A stretch of 64,000 nt of DNA from Gammaproteobacteria bacterium (lineage in GTDB: Bacteria > Pseudomonadota > Gammaproteobacteria > Pseudomonadales > UBA5518). Positions within the stretch are counted from its first letter, which is position 1. Every line of letters begins with the position of its first letter. A program made the translations under genes and the position numbers. Under the pieces are notes generated by a model. That model worked only from the letters and a program-made list of their open reading frames with translations. It did no database searches and was not told where the DNA came from. The stretch covers positions 744,001 through 808,000 of the forward strand of contig JADKDK010000004.1 in assembly GCA_016718385.1 (NCBI GenBank), written 5' to 3'. Below, one piece after another: positions 33,521-41,463 of the stretch.

Positions 33521-34714
33521 TCAGGTAACGCCGGGAAGGTCCAGGGCGCGCTTGGCGATGATGTTGAGCTGGACCTCCGAGGTGCCGCCGGCAATGCTGA
33601 GGGCTTTCGTGGAGAGGCATTGGCGCACCGTGTCGATCTCGGCGGCTTTGAAGTCATCGCCTTCCCAGCCAAGCCCCTGGCTGCCCATCATCGCCACCAT
33701 CAGCTCCTGTTTGCGCTTCTCTTCCTCGGTGCCGCAGTACTTCATGACCAGCGCCGTGAGCCCGCTGCCGGTGCCGGCGCGCGTCTCCTCGATGATGCGC
33801 ATTTGCGTCAGCCCGACCGCGTGCATCTGCATCTCGTGGCGCGCGAGCGCATCGCGCATCACCGCGTCGGCCACGCGTCCGTCCTCGAGCGGTAGGTAGA
33901 GGCGGGCGCACTCGATCGGCGTGTACGCGGCGCTCGCGGTCTCGGTGCCGATCTCGGACATGAGCTTGCGCTCGTGCTTGAGCAGCGCTTTCGCCACGCT
34001 CCAGCCGGCGTTGAGCTCGCCGACCAGGTTGTCCTTCGGCACGCGCACATTGTCGAAGAAGGTCTGGCAGAACTCGGAACTGCCGCTGATCAGTTCGATC
34101 GGCGAGACGGAGACGCCCGGCGTGGCCATGTCGATCAGCAGGAAGCTGATGCCCTGCTGCTTGCGCGCCTGCGGGTCGGTGCGCACCAGGCAGAAGATCC
34201 AGTCGGCCTTGTCGGCACCCGAGGTCCAGATCTTGGAGCCGTTCACGAGAAAGTGATCGCCGAGGTCTTCCGCGCGCGTCTGCAGGCTCGCGAGATCGGA
34301 GCCGGCGCCCGGTTCGCTGTAGCCCTGGCACCAGCGCAGGCGTCCCTCGGCGATCGCACGCAGGTGCACGCGCTTCTGCTCCTCGTTGCCGTATTCCAGC
34401 AGCGCGGGGCCGAGCATCCAGATGCCCAGCCCGTAGAGCGGCGTGCGGCAACCGAGGCGTGTCATCTCCTTCTTGAGGATGCGCGCCTGCTGCGCGTCCA
34501 GGCCCGCGCCGCCGTATTCGCGCGGCCACTCGGGCACGGTCCAGCCCTTGGCCAGCATGCGCTCGAACCACACGCGCGCGTCATCGGAGGCGAAGCTGCC
34601 ATTGCGCCCACCCCAGTACTGCTGCTCGGGCGTGATCGGGAGGCGCTGCGAGGCCGGGCAGTTGGCCTCCAGCCATTCCCGGACCTCGACGCGAAACTGT
34701 TCCAGTTCTTCCAT
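33521..34714 (-). CDS. Acyl-CoA dehydrogenase family protein
   Basis: A 397-residue flavoenzyme beginning MEELEQFRVEVREWLEANCP. Visible blocks are GWTVPEWPREYGGAGLDAQQ, YGLGIWMLGPALLEYGNEEQ, WCQGYSEPGAGSDLASLQTR (family signature), and the C-terminal QCLSTKALSIAGGTSEVQLN ending in IIAKRALDLPGVT, where GGTSEVQLNIIAKR is the usual end. It dehydrogenates an acyl-CoA using FAD. The open frame runs 300 codons upstream into the divergent SDR, but family sequence begins at the ATG at 34714. Probably one operon with the next dehydrogenase gene downstream (33496). An SDR gene diverges 200 bases upstream. Confidence 0.92.
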   Translation of the reverse strand: MEELEQFRVEVREWLEANCPASQRLPITPEQQYWGGRNGSFASDDARVWFERMLAKGWTVPEWPREYGGAGLDAQQARILKKEMTRLGCRTPLYGLGIWMLGPALLEYGNEEQKRVHLRAIAEGRLRWCQGYSEPGAGSDLASLQTRAEDLGDHFLVNGSKIWTSGADKADWIFCLVRTDPQARKQQGISFLLIDMATPGVSVSPIELISGSSEFCQTFFDNVRVPKDNLVGELNAGWSVAKALLKHERKLMSEIGTETASAAYTPIECARLYLPLEDGRVADAVMRDALARHEMQMHAVGLTQMRIIEETRAGTGSGLTALVMKYCGTEEEKRKQELMVAMMGSQGLGWEGDDFKAAEIDTVRQCLSTKALSIAGGTSEVQLNIIAKRALDLPGVT

Positions 34715-34793
34715 ACTGCATCCTTGGGCAGAACAGCCGATTGCGTAGAAGCACGATGTTAAGGCCTGGGGTCGGATGCGCAATGACAATTTG

Positions 34794-34830
34794 GGTCGGC
34801 GCCAATTAACAATAACGGTCAGCGCCAACT
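34794..34830. promoter_or_regulatory. Direct repeat in divergent promoter region (possible operator)
   Basis: ggtcggcgccaatt at 34794-34807 and ggtcagcgccaact at 34817-34830 are two 14-base direct copies 23 bases apart, about two helix turns. They lie between the acyl-CoA dehydrogenase and SDR genes, in an otherwise AT-richer stretch. Such a repeat could bind a regulator acting on both sides. No regulator gene is adjacent. Confidence 0.35.
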
Positions 34831-34915
34831 GCCTGACTCGCATGGCTTTTTCGGTGCAATCCATTACTATGCAAAAAATTACCGGAACGTAGCGGCAATC
34901 GCCGGGAGTGCAGGC

Positions 34916-35665
34916 ATGAAGAGATTCGAGGGCAAGGTTGCGCTGATCACCGGCGCGGGTTCGGGCATCGGGCGCGCGGCGGCGCTGCGCCTGGCGAGCG
35001 AGGGTGCGCGCGTGTTTTGCGTGGACCTGTCCGCGCCGGACGTCGAGGAGACGAAGGCACAGATCGAGGCCGCGGGCGGGCGCGCGGAGGCGCACGCCTG
35101 CGACGTCAGCGACGAGGCCGCGGTGCGCGCCTGCGTGCAGGCCTGCGTCGATGTCTGCGGGCGCATCGACCACCTGAGCAACATGGCCGGCATATTGCGC
35201 TTCGATCACTTCCACGAGATCGCGCTCGCCGACTTCCGCCGCATCGTCGAGGTCAACCTCTACGGTACGTTCCTGATGTGCCGCGAGGCGATCCCGCACC
35301 TGCTCGCGACGAAGGGCAACATCGTCAACGCGGCATCGACCTCCGCGCTGGCCGGCCTGCCGTGGGGCGGCGCCTATTCGGCATCCAAGGGCGCGGTGCT
35401 CGCGATGACGCGCACCCTCGCGGTGGAGTACGGTCGTGCCGGGCTGCGCGCCAACTGCGTGTGCCCCGGCGATATCGCGACACCCATGTCCAAGGCGCCG
35501 CGCATGCCCAAGGGCGCCGATTTCAGCTGGATGGCGCGCTGCAGCTCGCTCAACGGACCGATGGGGCCGGAAGTCGTGGCCGGCGTGATCGCGATGCTCG
35601 CTTCCGGGGACGGCGCGCACATCAACGGCGAGGACATCCGCGTCGACGGCGCGACGCTGTCCTGA
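34916..35665 (+). CDS. Short-chain dehydrogenase/reductase (SDR)
   Basis: A 249-residue classical SDR that would interconvert an alcohol and a ketone with NAD(P). The dinucleotide fold begins with TGAGSGIG at residues 12-19 and the catalytic YSASK has Tyr154 and Lys158. The usual NNAG is SNMAG here. CVDLSAPDV after the second strand, with an acidic Asp, suggests NAD+ preference. The ATG is 15 bases before the conserved KVALITG. The next gene starts 14 bases after its stop, so it is probably co-transcribed with the kinase fusion. Confidence 0.92.
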   Translation: MKRFEGKVALITGAGSGIGRAAALRLASEGARVFCVDLSAPDVEETKAQIEAAGGRAEAHACDVSDEAAVRACVQACVDVCGRIDHLSNMAGILRFDHFHEIALADFRRIVEVNLYGTFLMCREAIPHLLATKGNIVNAASTSALAGLPWGGAYSASKGAVLAMTRTLAVEYGRAGLRANCVCPGDIATPMSKAPRMPKGADFSWMARCSSLNGPMGPEVVAGVIAMLASGDGAHINGEDIRVDGATLS

Positions 35666-35679
35666 GGCGCCGGCCGATC

Positions 35680-37251
35680 ATGCACGCGCTGATCGAGGGG
35701 CTGCGCGAGGCGCGCGCCTTTCCGCATGCCATCGGGCCGGTGCGCGTCGTCGAAACCCACATTTCCTGGGTGCTGCTGACCGGGGATTTCGCCTACAAGA
35801 TCAAGAAGCCGCTGGATCTGGGCTTCCTGGACTACTCCACGCTGGCATTGCGCAAGCGCTTCTGCGAGGAGGAGTTGCGCGTGAACCGGCGCTACGCGCC
35901 GCAGATCTACCTCGACGTGGTGGCGATCAGCGCCTCGGCGCAGGGCCCGCAGATCGGCGGCGAGGGCACGGTCATCGAATACGCAGTGCGCATGCGCCAG
36001 TTCCCCGACGATGCGCTGCTGGCGGACGTGATCGCACACACCGATCCGGGCACCGCGGTCTGGCGCCGGCTGGGTGCGGACATCGCGGCGATCCACGACG
36101 GGCTGCCGGTGGCCGGCCCCGGGCACGAGGATGGGCGCGGCACCCCGGGGAAGGTGCGCGACGCGATCAACCAGAACTTCCGCCAGGTGCGTCCGTACCT
36201 GCGCGAGGGTGCCGACATCGCGCAGCTGAACCGTCTCGAGGAGCAGGCGTGGCAGGACTTCCATCGCCACGAGCGCCTGCTGTGGTCGCGCTACGCAAGC
36301 GGACTGGTGCGCGAGTGCCACGGCGACCTGCATCTGGGCAATATCGTGCTGCTCGCGGGGCACGCACTCGCCTTCGACGCCATCGAGTTCAACCCGGCGC
36401 TCAGCTGGATCGACGTGATGAACGAGATGGCCTTCCTGGTGATGGACTGCGAGAGCCGCGGCCACGGCGCGGCGGGATTCGTCGCGCTGAACGCCTGGCT
36501 CGAGCGCACGGGGGACTACGCGGGGCTGGCACTGCTCGACTTCTTCTGTGCGTATCGCGCGATGGTGCGCGCGAAGGTGAGCGTGCTGGGCGCGGGGCGC
36601 CCACCGCTCGCCAGCGGCAGCGAGGCGCATCTCGGTTGCCGGCGCTACGTCGCGCTGGCCGAACGTTACACCGGCACGCGCCGGCCCTTCCTCGCGATCA
36701 CCTGCGGCGTGTCGGGTTCGGGCAAGTCGACGCTGGCCGAGGCGTTGGCGGGCGAGGCGCGCGCGATCCGGCTGCGCTCGGACGTCGAGCGCAAGCGCCT
36801 CTTCGGGCTGGCGCCGGATGCCAGCAGCCGCGACGGCGCGAGCGCCGCCGACATCTACACCCCCGCAGCGAGCGCGCGCACCTTCGCGCGGCTGGCGGAA
36901 CTGGCGGGGGAGGTCATCGCGGCGGGTTTCCCGGTGATCGTGGACGCGACCTTCATCCGGCGCGCGCACCGCGAGGATTTCCGCCGCGTGGCGCGCGGGC
37001 TCGGCGTCGATTTCCACATCCTGTTCTGCGAGGCGCCGCGCGCCGAGCTGGAGCGGCGTGTCGAGGCGCGCCGGCGCGCGGCGAGCGATCCCTCGGAGGC
37101 GGACCTCGAGGTGCTCGCCGCGCAGCTCGCCAGCGCGGAATTTCCCGATGCCGCCGCGGAGCCCGAAACGCTGCGCGTGCCGGGCGGCGGTCAGGCCGCG
37201 GTGCGCGAACTGCTCGCGCGCATCGGGGCGGATGCACAGCAGCGGTATTGA
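35680..37251 (+). CDS. Two-domain protein: aminoglycoside-phosphotransferase-like kinase fused to P-loop kinase
   Basis: A 523-residue protein. Residues 1-330 look like the APH/choline-kinase fold: TGDFAYKIKKPLDLGFLDYS, the catalytic-type loop CHGDLHLGNIVL (HGD..N), and FDAIEFNP. Residues 335-523 are a P-loop NTPase: ITCGVSGSGKSTLAEALAGE (Walker A, GxSGSGKST) and VIVDATFIRRAHREDF. This is a recognised bifunctional family (aminoglycoside phosphotransferase plus AAA/ATP-binding), common in proteobacteria near central genes. The substrate is unknown and antibiotic resistance should not be assumed. The start is the ATG at 35680 just after the SDR stop. Confidence 0.88.
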   Translation: MHALIEGLREARAFPHAIGPVRVVETHISWVLLTGDFAYKIKKPLDLGFLDYSTLALRKRFCEEELRVNRRYAPQIYLDVVAISASAQGPQIGGEGTVIEYAVRMRQFPDDALLADVIAHTDPGTAVWRRLGADIAAIHDGLPVAGPGHEDGRGTPGKVRDAINQNFRQVRPYLREGADIAQLNRLEEQAWQDFHRHERLLWSRYASGLVRECHGDLHLGNIVLLAGHALAFDAIEFNPALSWIDVMNEMAFLVMDCESRGHGAAGFVALNAWLERTGDYAGLALLDFFCAYRAMVRAKVSVLGAGRPPLASGSEAHLGCRRYVALAERYTGTRRPFLAITCGVSGSGKSTLAEALAGEARAIRLRSDVERKRLFGLAPDASSRDGASAADIYTPAASARTFARLAELAGEVIAAGFPVIVDATFIRRAHREDFRRVARGLGVDFHILFCEAPRAELERRVEARRRAASDPSEADLEVLAAQLASAEFPDAAAEPETLRVPGGGQAAVRELLARIGADAQQRY

Positions 37252-37328
37252 CCGGAATCAAGGACCGCGCGCCGCGGGCGGCGGATATTGAACGCTGAAG
37301 GATTGCCACGGTCGCAGGAGGGCGTGAG

Positions 37329-37778
37329 ATGGCCGAATCGCAATGGGATCCGCTGCGCGACATGGAGGAACTGCTCGCGCGCTACGGGCGCAGCGCGGCC
37401 GTGCAGCCGCTCGCACACGGGCGCTCCGAGCACATCGTGAGCGCCGACTGGCGGCCGCTGGTGGATATTTCCGAGACCGCGGAGCTCTACCTGATCGAGG
37501 CCGAGATACCCGGCGTGAAGCGCGAGGACGTGCGCGTCGGCGTCGAGGATGGCGTGCTGACGATCCGGGGGCATCGCGAGTTGCCGCGCGCCGCTGGCGC
37601 CGAGAGCCATCGGCACCGCACGGAGCGCACCGGCGGGCGTTTCGCGCGCAGCTTCGCGCTGCCGGAGTTCGCGGATCCCGAGCGCATCACGGCGCGGGTC
37701 GAGGATGGCGTGCTCTCGATAACCGTCGCCAAGCGTGCCGCGGGCGGCAGCCGCAGCATCGAGATCCGCGTCGGCTAG
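37329..37778 (+). CDS. Hsp20/alpha-crystallin small heat-shock protein
   Basis: A 149-residue chaperone. The alpha-crystallin domain covers roughly residues 45-145, with DISETAELYLIEAEIPGVKR followed by EDVRVGVEDGVLTIRGHREL, and then GRFARSFALPEFADPERITA and RVEDGVLSITVAKRA. Small Hsps hold unfolding proteins and are usually heat-inducible. The C-terminal tail carries an I-x-I-like EIRVG. Its last four bases overlap the stop of the convergent DUF1499 gene. Confidence 0.93.
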   Translation: MAESQWDPLRDMEELLARYGRSAAVQPLAHGRSEHIVSADWRPLVDISETAELYLIEAEIPGVKREDVRVGVEDGVLTIRGHRELPRAAGAESHRHRTERTGGRFARSFALPEFADPERITARVEDGVLSITVAKRAAGGSRSIEIRVG

Positions 37779-38482
37779 CCGGAGAACGCCGCGCTGAAGC
37801 GCGCGATGCGCCTGGCGTTGGCGCCGAGGTCGCCCTGGCCGACGCGGCTCACCGAGCGCAGGTCGATGCGCGAGCCCTCGGCGTGCGGCCTGACGCGGAT
37901 CACGACGTCATCCACGAATCCGAACCAGAAGGTGGTCGCGCTGGCCTCGATCTGGCCCGCCGCGGCGTCCTGCGCGTGAATCCGCCAACCCAGGGCGTGT
38001 GCGGTGGCGGCAGCGCGCGCGAACGCCTCCGCCGGCGGCAGCGGCGAGTCCAGGGGCCCCAGTCCGGGCCAGGCGTTGCGCTGGGCGGCATCCACCTCGG
38101 GTGAGCGTGCCAGCGCGTTTGCATCCGGGCCGCGCACGGCTACGAGCGCCACGAACTGCGGCGGGTCCGCGATATCGGTGCTGACGTCGTGGATCGCCGG
38201 CAGCCCGAGGCCGGGCGCAACCAGGGCAGTGCCGGCGAGCACCGGCAGCGCGGCCAGCAACGCGCTCGCCGCCAGCGGTGCGCGCGCGGCGCGCCACGCC
38301 GGGAGCGCCAGCAGCACCAGCGCGAGCAGCAGCAGCACGGCGCCACCCAGGATGGCCAGCGCGGTCAGCGGCAGCCCGAGCTTCCAGGACACCAGGCCAG
38401 AGCGAGTGGCCAGCGGCGCGGCGACGAGCAGCAATGCGCACAGGGCTGCCGCGGCGCGGCAAATGGCGGCGGTGCGATTCAT
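37775..38482 (-). CDS. DUF1499 domain-containing membrane protein
   Basis: A 235-residue protein. The N-terminal half has several hydrophobic helices (CRAAAALCALLLVAAPLA, LTALAILGGAVLLLLALVLL, ALLAALPVLAGTALVAPG). The C-terminal half, from DVSTDIADPPQFVALVAVR, is the DUF1499 domain (ATTFWFGFVDDVVIRVRPHA, then EGSRIDLRSVSRVGQGDLGA, NARRI). Function is unknown. It overlaps by 4 bases with the TetR-family gene upstream on the same strand, so they are coupled. Note the long poly-Leu and Ala run in the membrane part. Confidence 0.88.
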   Translation of the reverse strand: MNRTAAICRAAAALCALLLVAAPLATRSGLVSWKLGLPLTALAILGGAVLLLLALVLLALPAWRAARAPLAASALLAALPVLAGTALVAPGLGLPAIHDVSTDIADPPQFVALVAVRGPDANALARSPEVDAAQRNAWPGLGPLDSPLPPAEAFARAAATAHALGWRIHAQDAAAGQIEASATTFWFGFVDDVVIRVRPHAEGSRIDLRSVSRVGQGDLGANARRIARFSAAFSG

Positions 38483-39153
38483 TTCTTGCCTCCCTTTGTG
38501 CGCGTGGCCTGCACGGCGGCACGACCCAGGCGCGAGTGGATCGCCAGCGCGGTGTCCATGAATTCGCGCTGCATCGCGCCGAGGTGCGGCGCGATCAGCG
38601 ACAGCGCCTGCAGCACCCCGTCGTGGATCAGGTCCTCGTCATCGCCGGGGCGATCGCCGAGCAGGTTGTCGAAGTTGAACCAGTAGGTGATCGTGAGCGC
38701 GATGCTGCGAGCCAGCATGTCGATGCCCGCATCGTCGATCTGCATGATGCCGGCCGTGCGCAACTGCACGCAGATGGCGCGCGCGGCGTCCTGCTTGAGG
38801 TGGATCAGGCGCCTGAACGGGCGCTGGATCTGCTCGTAGCGCTGCAGGATCAGCGAGATGTTGCGGTACAGGAAGCGGTAGGCGTGCATGTGCTCGAACA
38901 CCACCACGAGGTAGAACCAGTTGTCCTCCATGCGCAGGGGATTCTGCACGGGCGCGCGCAGGATCACGTTGAACTGCTCGTAGAAGCGCTCGAACAGCTC
39001 CCGGACCAGCTCCTCCTTGCCCTTGAAGTGGTAGTACAGGTTGCCCGGGCTGATATCGAGTTCATTGGCGATATCGACCGTGGTGACGTTGGGCTCACCC
39101 TCGCGGTTGAACAGCTCCAGGCTGGCGTGAATGATGCGGTCGCGTGTTTTCAT
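38479..39153 (-). CDS. phaD: TetR-family transcriptional regulator, PhaD-like
   Basis: A 224-residue DNA-binding repressor. It begins MKTRDRIIHASLELFNREGE and continues PNVTTVDIANELDISPGNLY, then YHFKGKEELV, the helix-turn-helix of the TetR family. This opening is characteristic of PhaD, the regulator of polyhydroxyalkanoate genes in pseudomonads. The C-terminal domain (YRNISLILQRYEQIQRPFRR) would bind a ligand, probably an acyl-CoA or PHA intermediate. The gene lies directly divergent from a phasin gene, and a palindromic site sits between them. Its start could be one codon group earlier (39165), but 39153 matches family alignments. Confidence 0.85.
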   Translation of the reverse strand: MKTRDRIIHASLELFNREGEPNVTTVDIANELDISPGNLYYHFKGKEELVRELFERFYEQFNVILRAPVQNPLRMEDNWFYLVVVFEHMHAYRFLYRNISLILQRYEQIQRPFRRLIHLKQDAARAICVQLRTAGIMQIDDAGIDMLARSIALTITYWFNFDNLLGDRPGDDEDLIHDGVLQALSLIAPHLGAMQREFMDTALAIHSRLGRAAVQATRTKGGKK

Positions 39154-39160
39154 TTGCCGG

Positions 39161-39177
39161 AACATTACTGGTATGTT
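39161..39177. promoter_or_regulatory. AACAT-N7-ATGTT palindrome, possible regulator operator
   Basis: aacattactggtatgtt lies 8 bases upstream of the PhaD-like start codon and about 90 bases before the phasin start. Its outer arms (AACAT and ATGTT) are perfectly complementary. TetR-type repressors often bind such sites between their own gene and a divergent target. The function is inferred. Confidence 0.45.
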
Positions 39178-39264
39178 GTTGCCAATTCCAGCCGTTAGCA
39201 TGCGCTGGTCGAAAAATGCAGCGGTTGCCCCGGCGCCGCGCGGCACCCAACGGAGGACACGGCG

Positions 39265-39852
39265 ATGGCACGCACGCGCAAGCGCAAACCGCTCGAGAGC
39301 GGAGAGACCGTGGCCCGCAAGATCTGGCTCGCGGGCCTCGGCGCCTATGGCAAGAGCGTCGAGGACGCGCACGGACAGATCGACAAGGCGAGCCAGGAGG
39401 CCTCGAAGTTCTTCCACGACCTGGTGAGCAAGGGACAGTCGATCGAGGATCACAGCCGCGAGGCGCTCAAGGAGCGCATCAGCGAGGCGAAGGAAATGAT
39501 CAGCGAGGCGCGCGAGCGCATCAGCGAGGCGGCCGACAGCAACACCCGCAGCGTGGAGGAGATGATCGGGCGCGTGCGCGAGCGCATGGGCGTCGATGAT
39601 GCCGTGCATATGCGTCTCGATGCGCTGGCGCGGCAGGTCAATGCGCTGGCACAGAAAGTCACGGGACTGTCGTTGCGCAAGGGCGCGGCGAAGGGCAAGG
39701 CGCGCAAGCCGCCGGCCCGGGCGGCCGCGAAACCGGCTGCGCGCAAGCCCGCGGCGAAGGCCCCGGTCCGCAAGTCCGCGGCGAAGCCCGCCGCACGCAA
39801 GACGGGCGCGACGCCGGCCCGCCGCGGCCGGCCGCCGAAGTCCGCGCGCTGA
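39265..39852 (+). CDS. phaF: Phasin / PHA granule-associated protein, PhaF-like
   Basis: A 195-residue protein. The first 120 residues form a helical phasin domain: ARKIWLAGLGAYGKSVEDAH, ASKFFHDLVSKGQSIEDH and the coiled-coil-like ISEAKEMISEARERISEAAD. The C-terminal part is a histone-like tail of Lys/Ala/Pro repeats (KPAARKPAAKAPVRKSAAKP) ending RRGRPPKSAR, as in PhaF of pseudomonads, which coats PHA granules and binds DNA to share granules between daughter cells. The divergent PhaD-like regulator probably controls it. An aagg-rich RBS lies before the ATG. This combination strongly points to PHA storage in the organism. Confidence 0.88.
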   Translation: MARTRKRKPLESGETVARKIWLAGLGAYGKSVEDAHGQIDKASQEASKFFHDLVSKGQSIEDHSREALKERISEAKEMISEARERISEAADSNTRSVEEMIGRVRERMGVDDAVHMRLDALARQVNALAQKVTGLSLRKGAAKGKARKPPARAAAKPAARKPAAKAPVRKSAAKPAARKTGATPARRGRPPKSAR

Positions 39853-39864
39853 AAGGCTGCGCTC

Positions 39865-40638
39865 TCAGTCGGCGTTGGATGCCGCCAGGAAGGCCGGCGC
39901 TTCGCCGCCGCCGTGCACCGTGATCGCGCTGCCCGAGATGTAACTCGCCAGCGGCGAAGCCAGGAACAGGCACACGTTGCCGATGTCGGCCGGTACGGCC
40001 ATGCGCCCGAGCGGGATCGTGCGACCCACCGCGGCGATGCCGGCCTCGTCGCCGTAGTGCAGGTGCGCCTGCTCGGTCACGACTAGGCCCGAGATCACCG
40101 CGACCACGCGCACCCTGGGCGCCCATTCCACCGCGAGCGAGGTGCACAGGTTCACCAGGCCCGCCTTCGCCGCGCCGTAGGCGGCGGTTCCCGGCGAGGG
40201 GCGGATCGCGCTCACGCTGGCGATGTTGATGATGGTGCCGCCGCTCTCCTGCTGCTGCATGACGCGGTTGGCCAGCTGCGAGAAATTGAGCGGGGCCAGC
40301 AGGTTCAGCCGGATGATCGACTCGGAGAAGCGCGGCGAGGCGGTCGCGGCATCGGTGGCCGGCGCGCCGCCGGCGTTGTTGACCAGCACGTCGATGCGCC
40401 CGTACCGCGCCACGATGGCGTCCGTGCAGGCGCTCAGCTGCTCGTAGTCGCGCACGTCGGCCTGCCAGAAGCTCGCCGCATTGGCCCCGCAGGCGGGAAG
40501 CTCCACGGGCGGGGTGCGCCCGACGATGGCCACGCTCGCACCCGCCTCGAGGAAGCTGCGGCTGATGCCGGCACCGACGCCCTTGGCGCCTCCGGTCACG
40601 ATCACGACTTTGCCCTGCATGTCCAGCCTGTCCTGCAT
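39865..40638 (-). CDS. Short-chain dehydrogenase/reductase (SDR)
   Basis: A 257-residue classical SDR with TGGAKGVGAGISRSF (cofactor-binding), NNAGG, and the catalytic YGAAK. The acidic or basic selector after strand 2 reads VGRTP, suggesting NADP(H). The end AITVHGGGEAPAFLA is typical. Its substrate is unknown. It is convergent with phasin (12 bases between stops) and divergent from the F420 operon, with about 125 bases between starts. Confidence 0.9.
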   Translation of the reverse strand: MQDRLDMQGKVVIVTGGAKGVGAGISRSFLEAGASVAIVGRTPPVELPACGANAASFWQADVRDYEQLSACTDAIVARYGRIDVLVNNAGGAPATDAATASPRFSESIIRLNLLAPLNFSQLANRVMQQQESGGTIINIASVSAIRPSPGTAAYGAAKAGLVNLCTSLAVEWAPRVRVVAVISGLVVTEQAHLHYGDEAGIAAVGRTIPLGRMAVPADIGNVCLFLASPLASYISGSAITVHGGGEAPAFLAASNAD

Positions 40639-40659
40639 TTCCGCCTCCCGGGTAGAGAA

Positions 40660-40689
40660 TTCACTTGCGCCGCTGGTTGCGACTAGAAT
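40660..40689 (+). promoter_or_regulatory. Possible promoter of the F420 operon
   Basis: TTCACT at 40660-40665 and TAGAAT at 40684-40689 with an 18-base gap lie about 75 bases upstream of the first gene. The -10 box is good and the -35 box moderate. Low confidence without transcript data. Confidence 0.35.
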
Positions 40690-40764
40690 GGCGCGCCATT
40701 ATAGCCAGCCCCGCGCATGGCGCGGCGGGTCGGCGGTTCGATACACACACATCGTGGAGGCTGC

Positions 40765-41463
40765 ATGAGCGAGACGGCGGGTTCGGGTTCGAAGCGGATT
40801 GCGATTCTGGGCGGCACCGGCGCGCTGGGCACCGGGCTGGTGCGGCGCTGGACCCAGGCCGGGCACGCGGTGATCATCGGTTCGCGCACGCTGGAGAAGG
40901 CCGAGGCCGCGCTCGCCGAGCTGAAACAGGTCATGGCCGAATGGGGGGCAACGAAGCTCGACGTGGCCGCGATGGAGAACCTCGACGCCGCACGCGCGGC
41001 CGACATCGTGGTGCTGACCGTTCCCTTCGCGCACCAGAAGAGCACGCTCGAGCACGTGCGCCCGGCGCTGGACGGCAAGATCCTCGTCGACGTCACGGTG
41101 CCGCTGATGCCGCCCAAGGTGGGTACGGTGCAGTTGCCGCCCGAGGGCTCCGCGGGCATGGCCGCGCAGCAGCTGCTCGGCGAGACGGTCAAGGTCGTGT
41201 CGGCGTTCCAGAACGTCGCTGCCCACCACCTGCAGGAGGGACACGGCATCGAGTGCGACGTGCTGGTCTGCGGCAACGACAAGGACGCGCGCGCCGAGGT
41301 GATCGGCCTGGTCGAGGCCTGCGGCATGCGCGGCTTCCATGCCGGCCCGATCGCCAATTCGGCCGCGGCCGAGGCGCTGACCTCGGTGATCATCAACATC
41401 AACCGCGCCTTCAAGTGCCACGCCGGCATCCGCATCACCGGGCTCGATTCGGCCGGTGAGTAA
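40765..41463 (+). CDS. npdG: NADPH-dependent F420 reductase (F420:NADP oxidoreductase)
   Basis: A 232-residue protein beginning MSETAGSGSKRIAILGGTGA. The GGTGALGTGLVRRWTQAG dinucleotide fold, SRTLEKAEAALAELKQ, LTVPFAHQKS, ILVDVTVPLMP, and SAFQNVAAHHLQ are characteristic of the NpdG/Fno family, which transfers hydride between NADPH and F420. It is the first gene of an operon whose other genes make F420, so it probably supplies F420H2 from NADPH. It overlaps the next gene (cofE) by 8 bases. The ggagg RBS is 4 bases before the ATG. Confidence 0.93.
   Translation: MSETAGSGSKRIAILGGTGALGTGLVRRWTQAGHAVIIGSRTLEKAEAALAELKQVMAEWGATKLDVAAMENLDAARAADIVVLTVPFAHQKSTLEHVRPALDGKILVDVTVPLMPPKVGTVQLPPEGSAGMAAQQLLGETVKVVSAFQNVAAHHLQEGHGIECDVLVCGNDKDARAEVIGLVEACGMRGFHAGPIANSAAAEALTSVIININRAFKCHAGIRITGLDSAGE

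Noticed and set aside
35680..37251. An aminoglycoside resistance gene
   Set aside because: The APH-like domain is part of a common two-domain housekeeping family, and no resistance context is present.
36249..37298. Alternative open frame inside the kinase gene
   Set aside because: Consists of Arg/Ala/Gly-rich shadow sequence; the true frame shows Walker A and HGD motifs.
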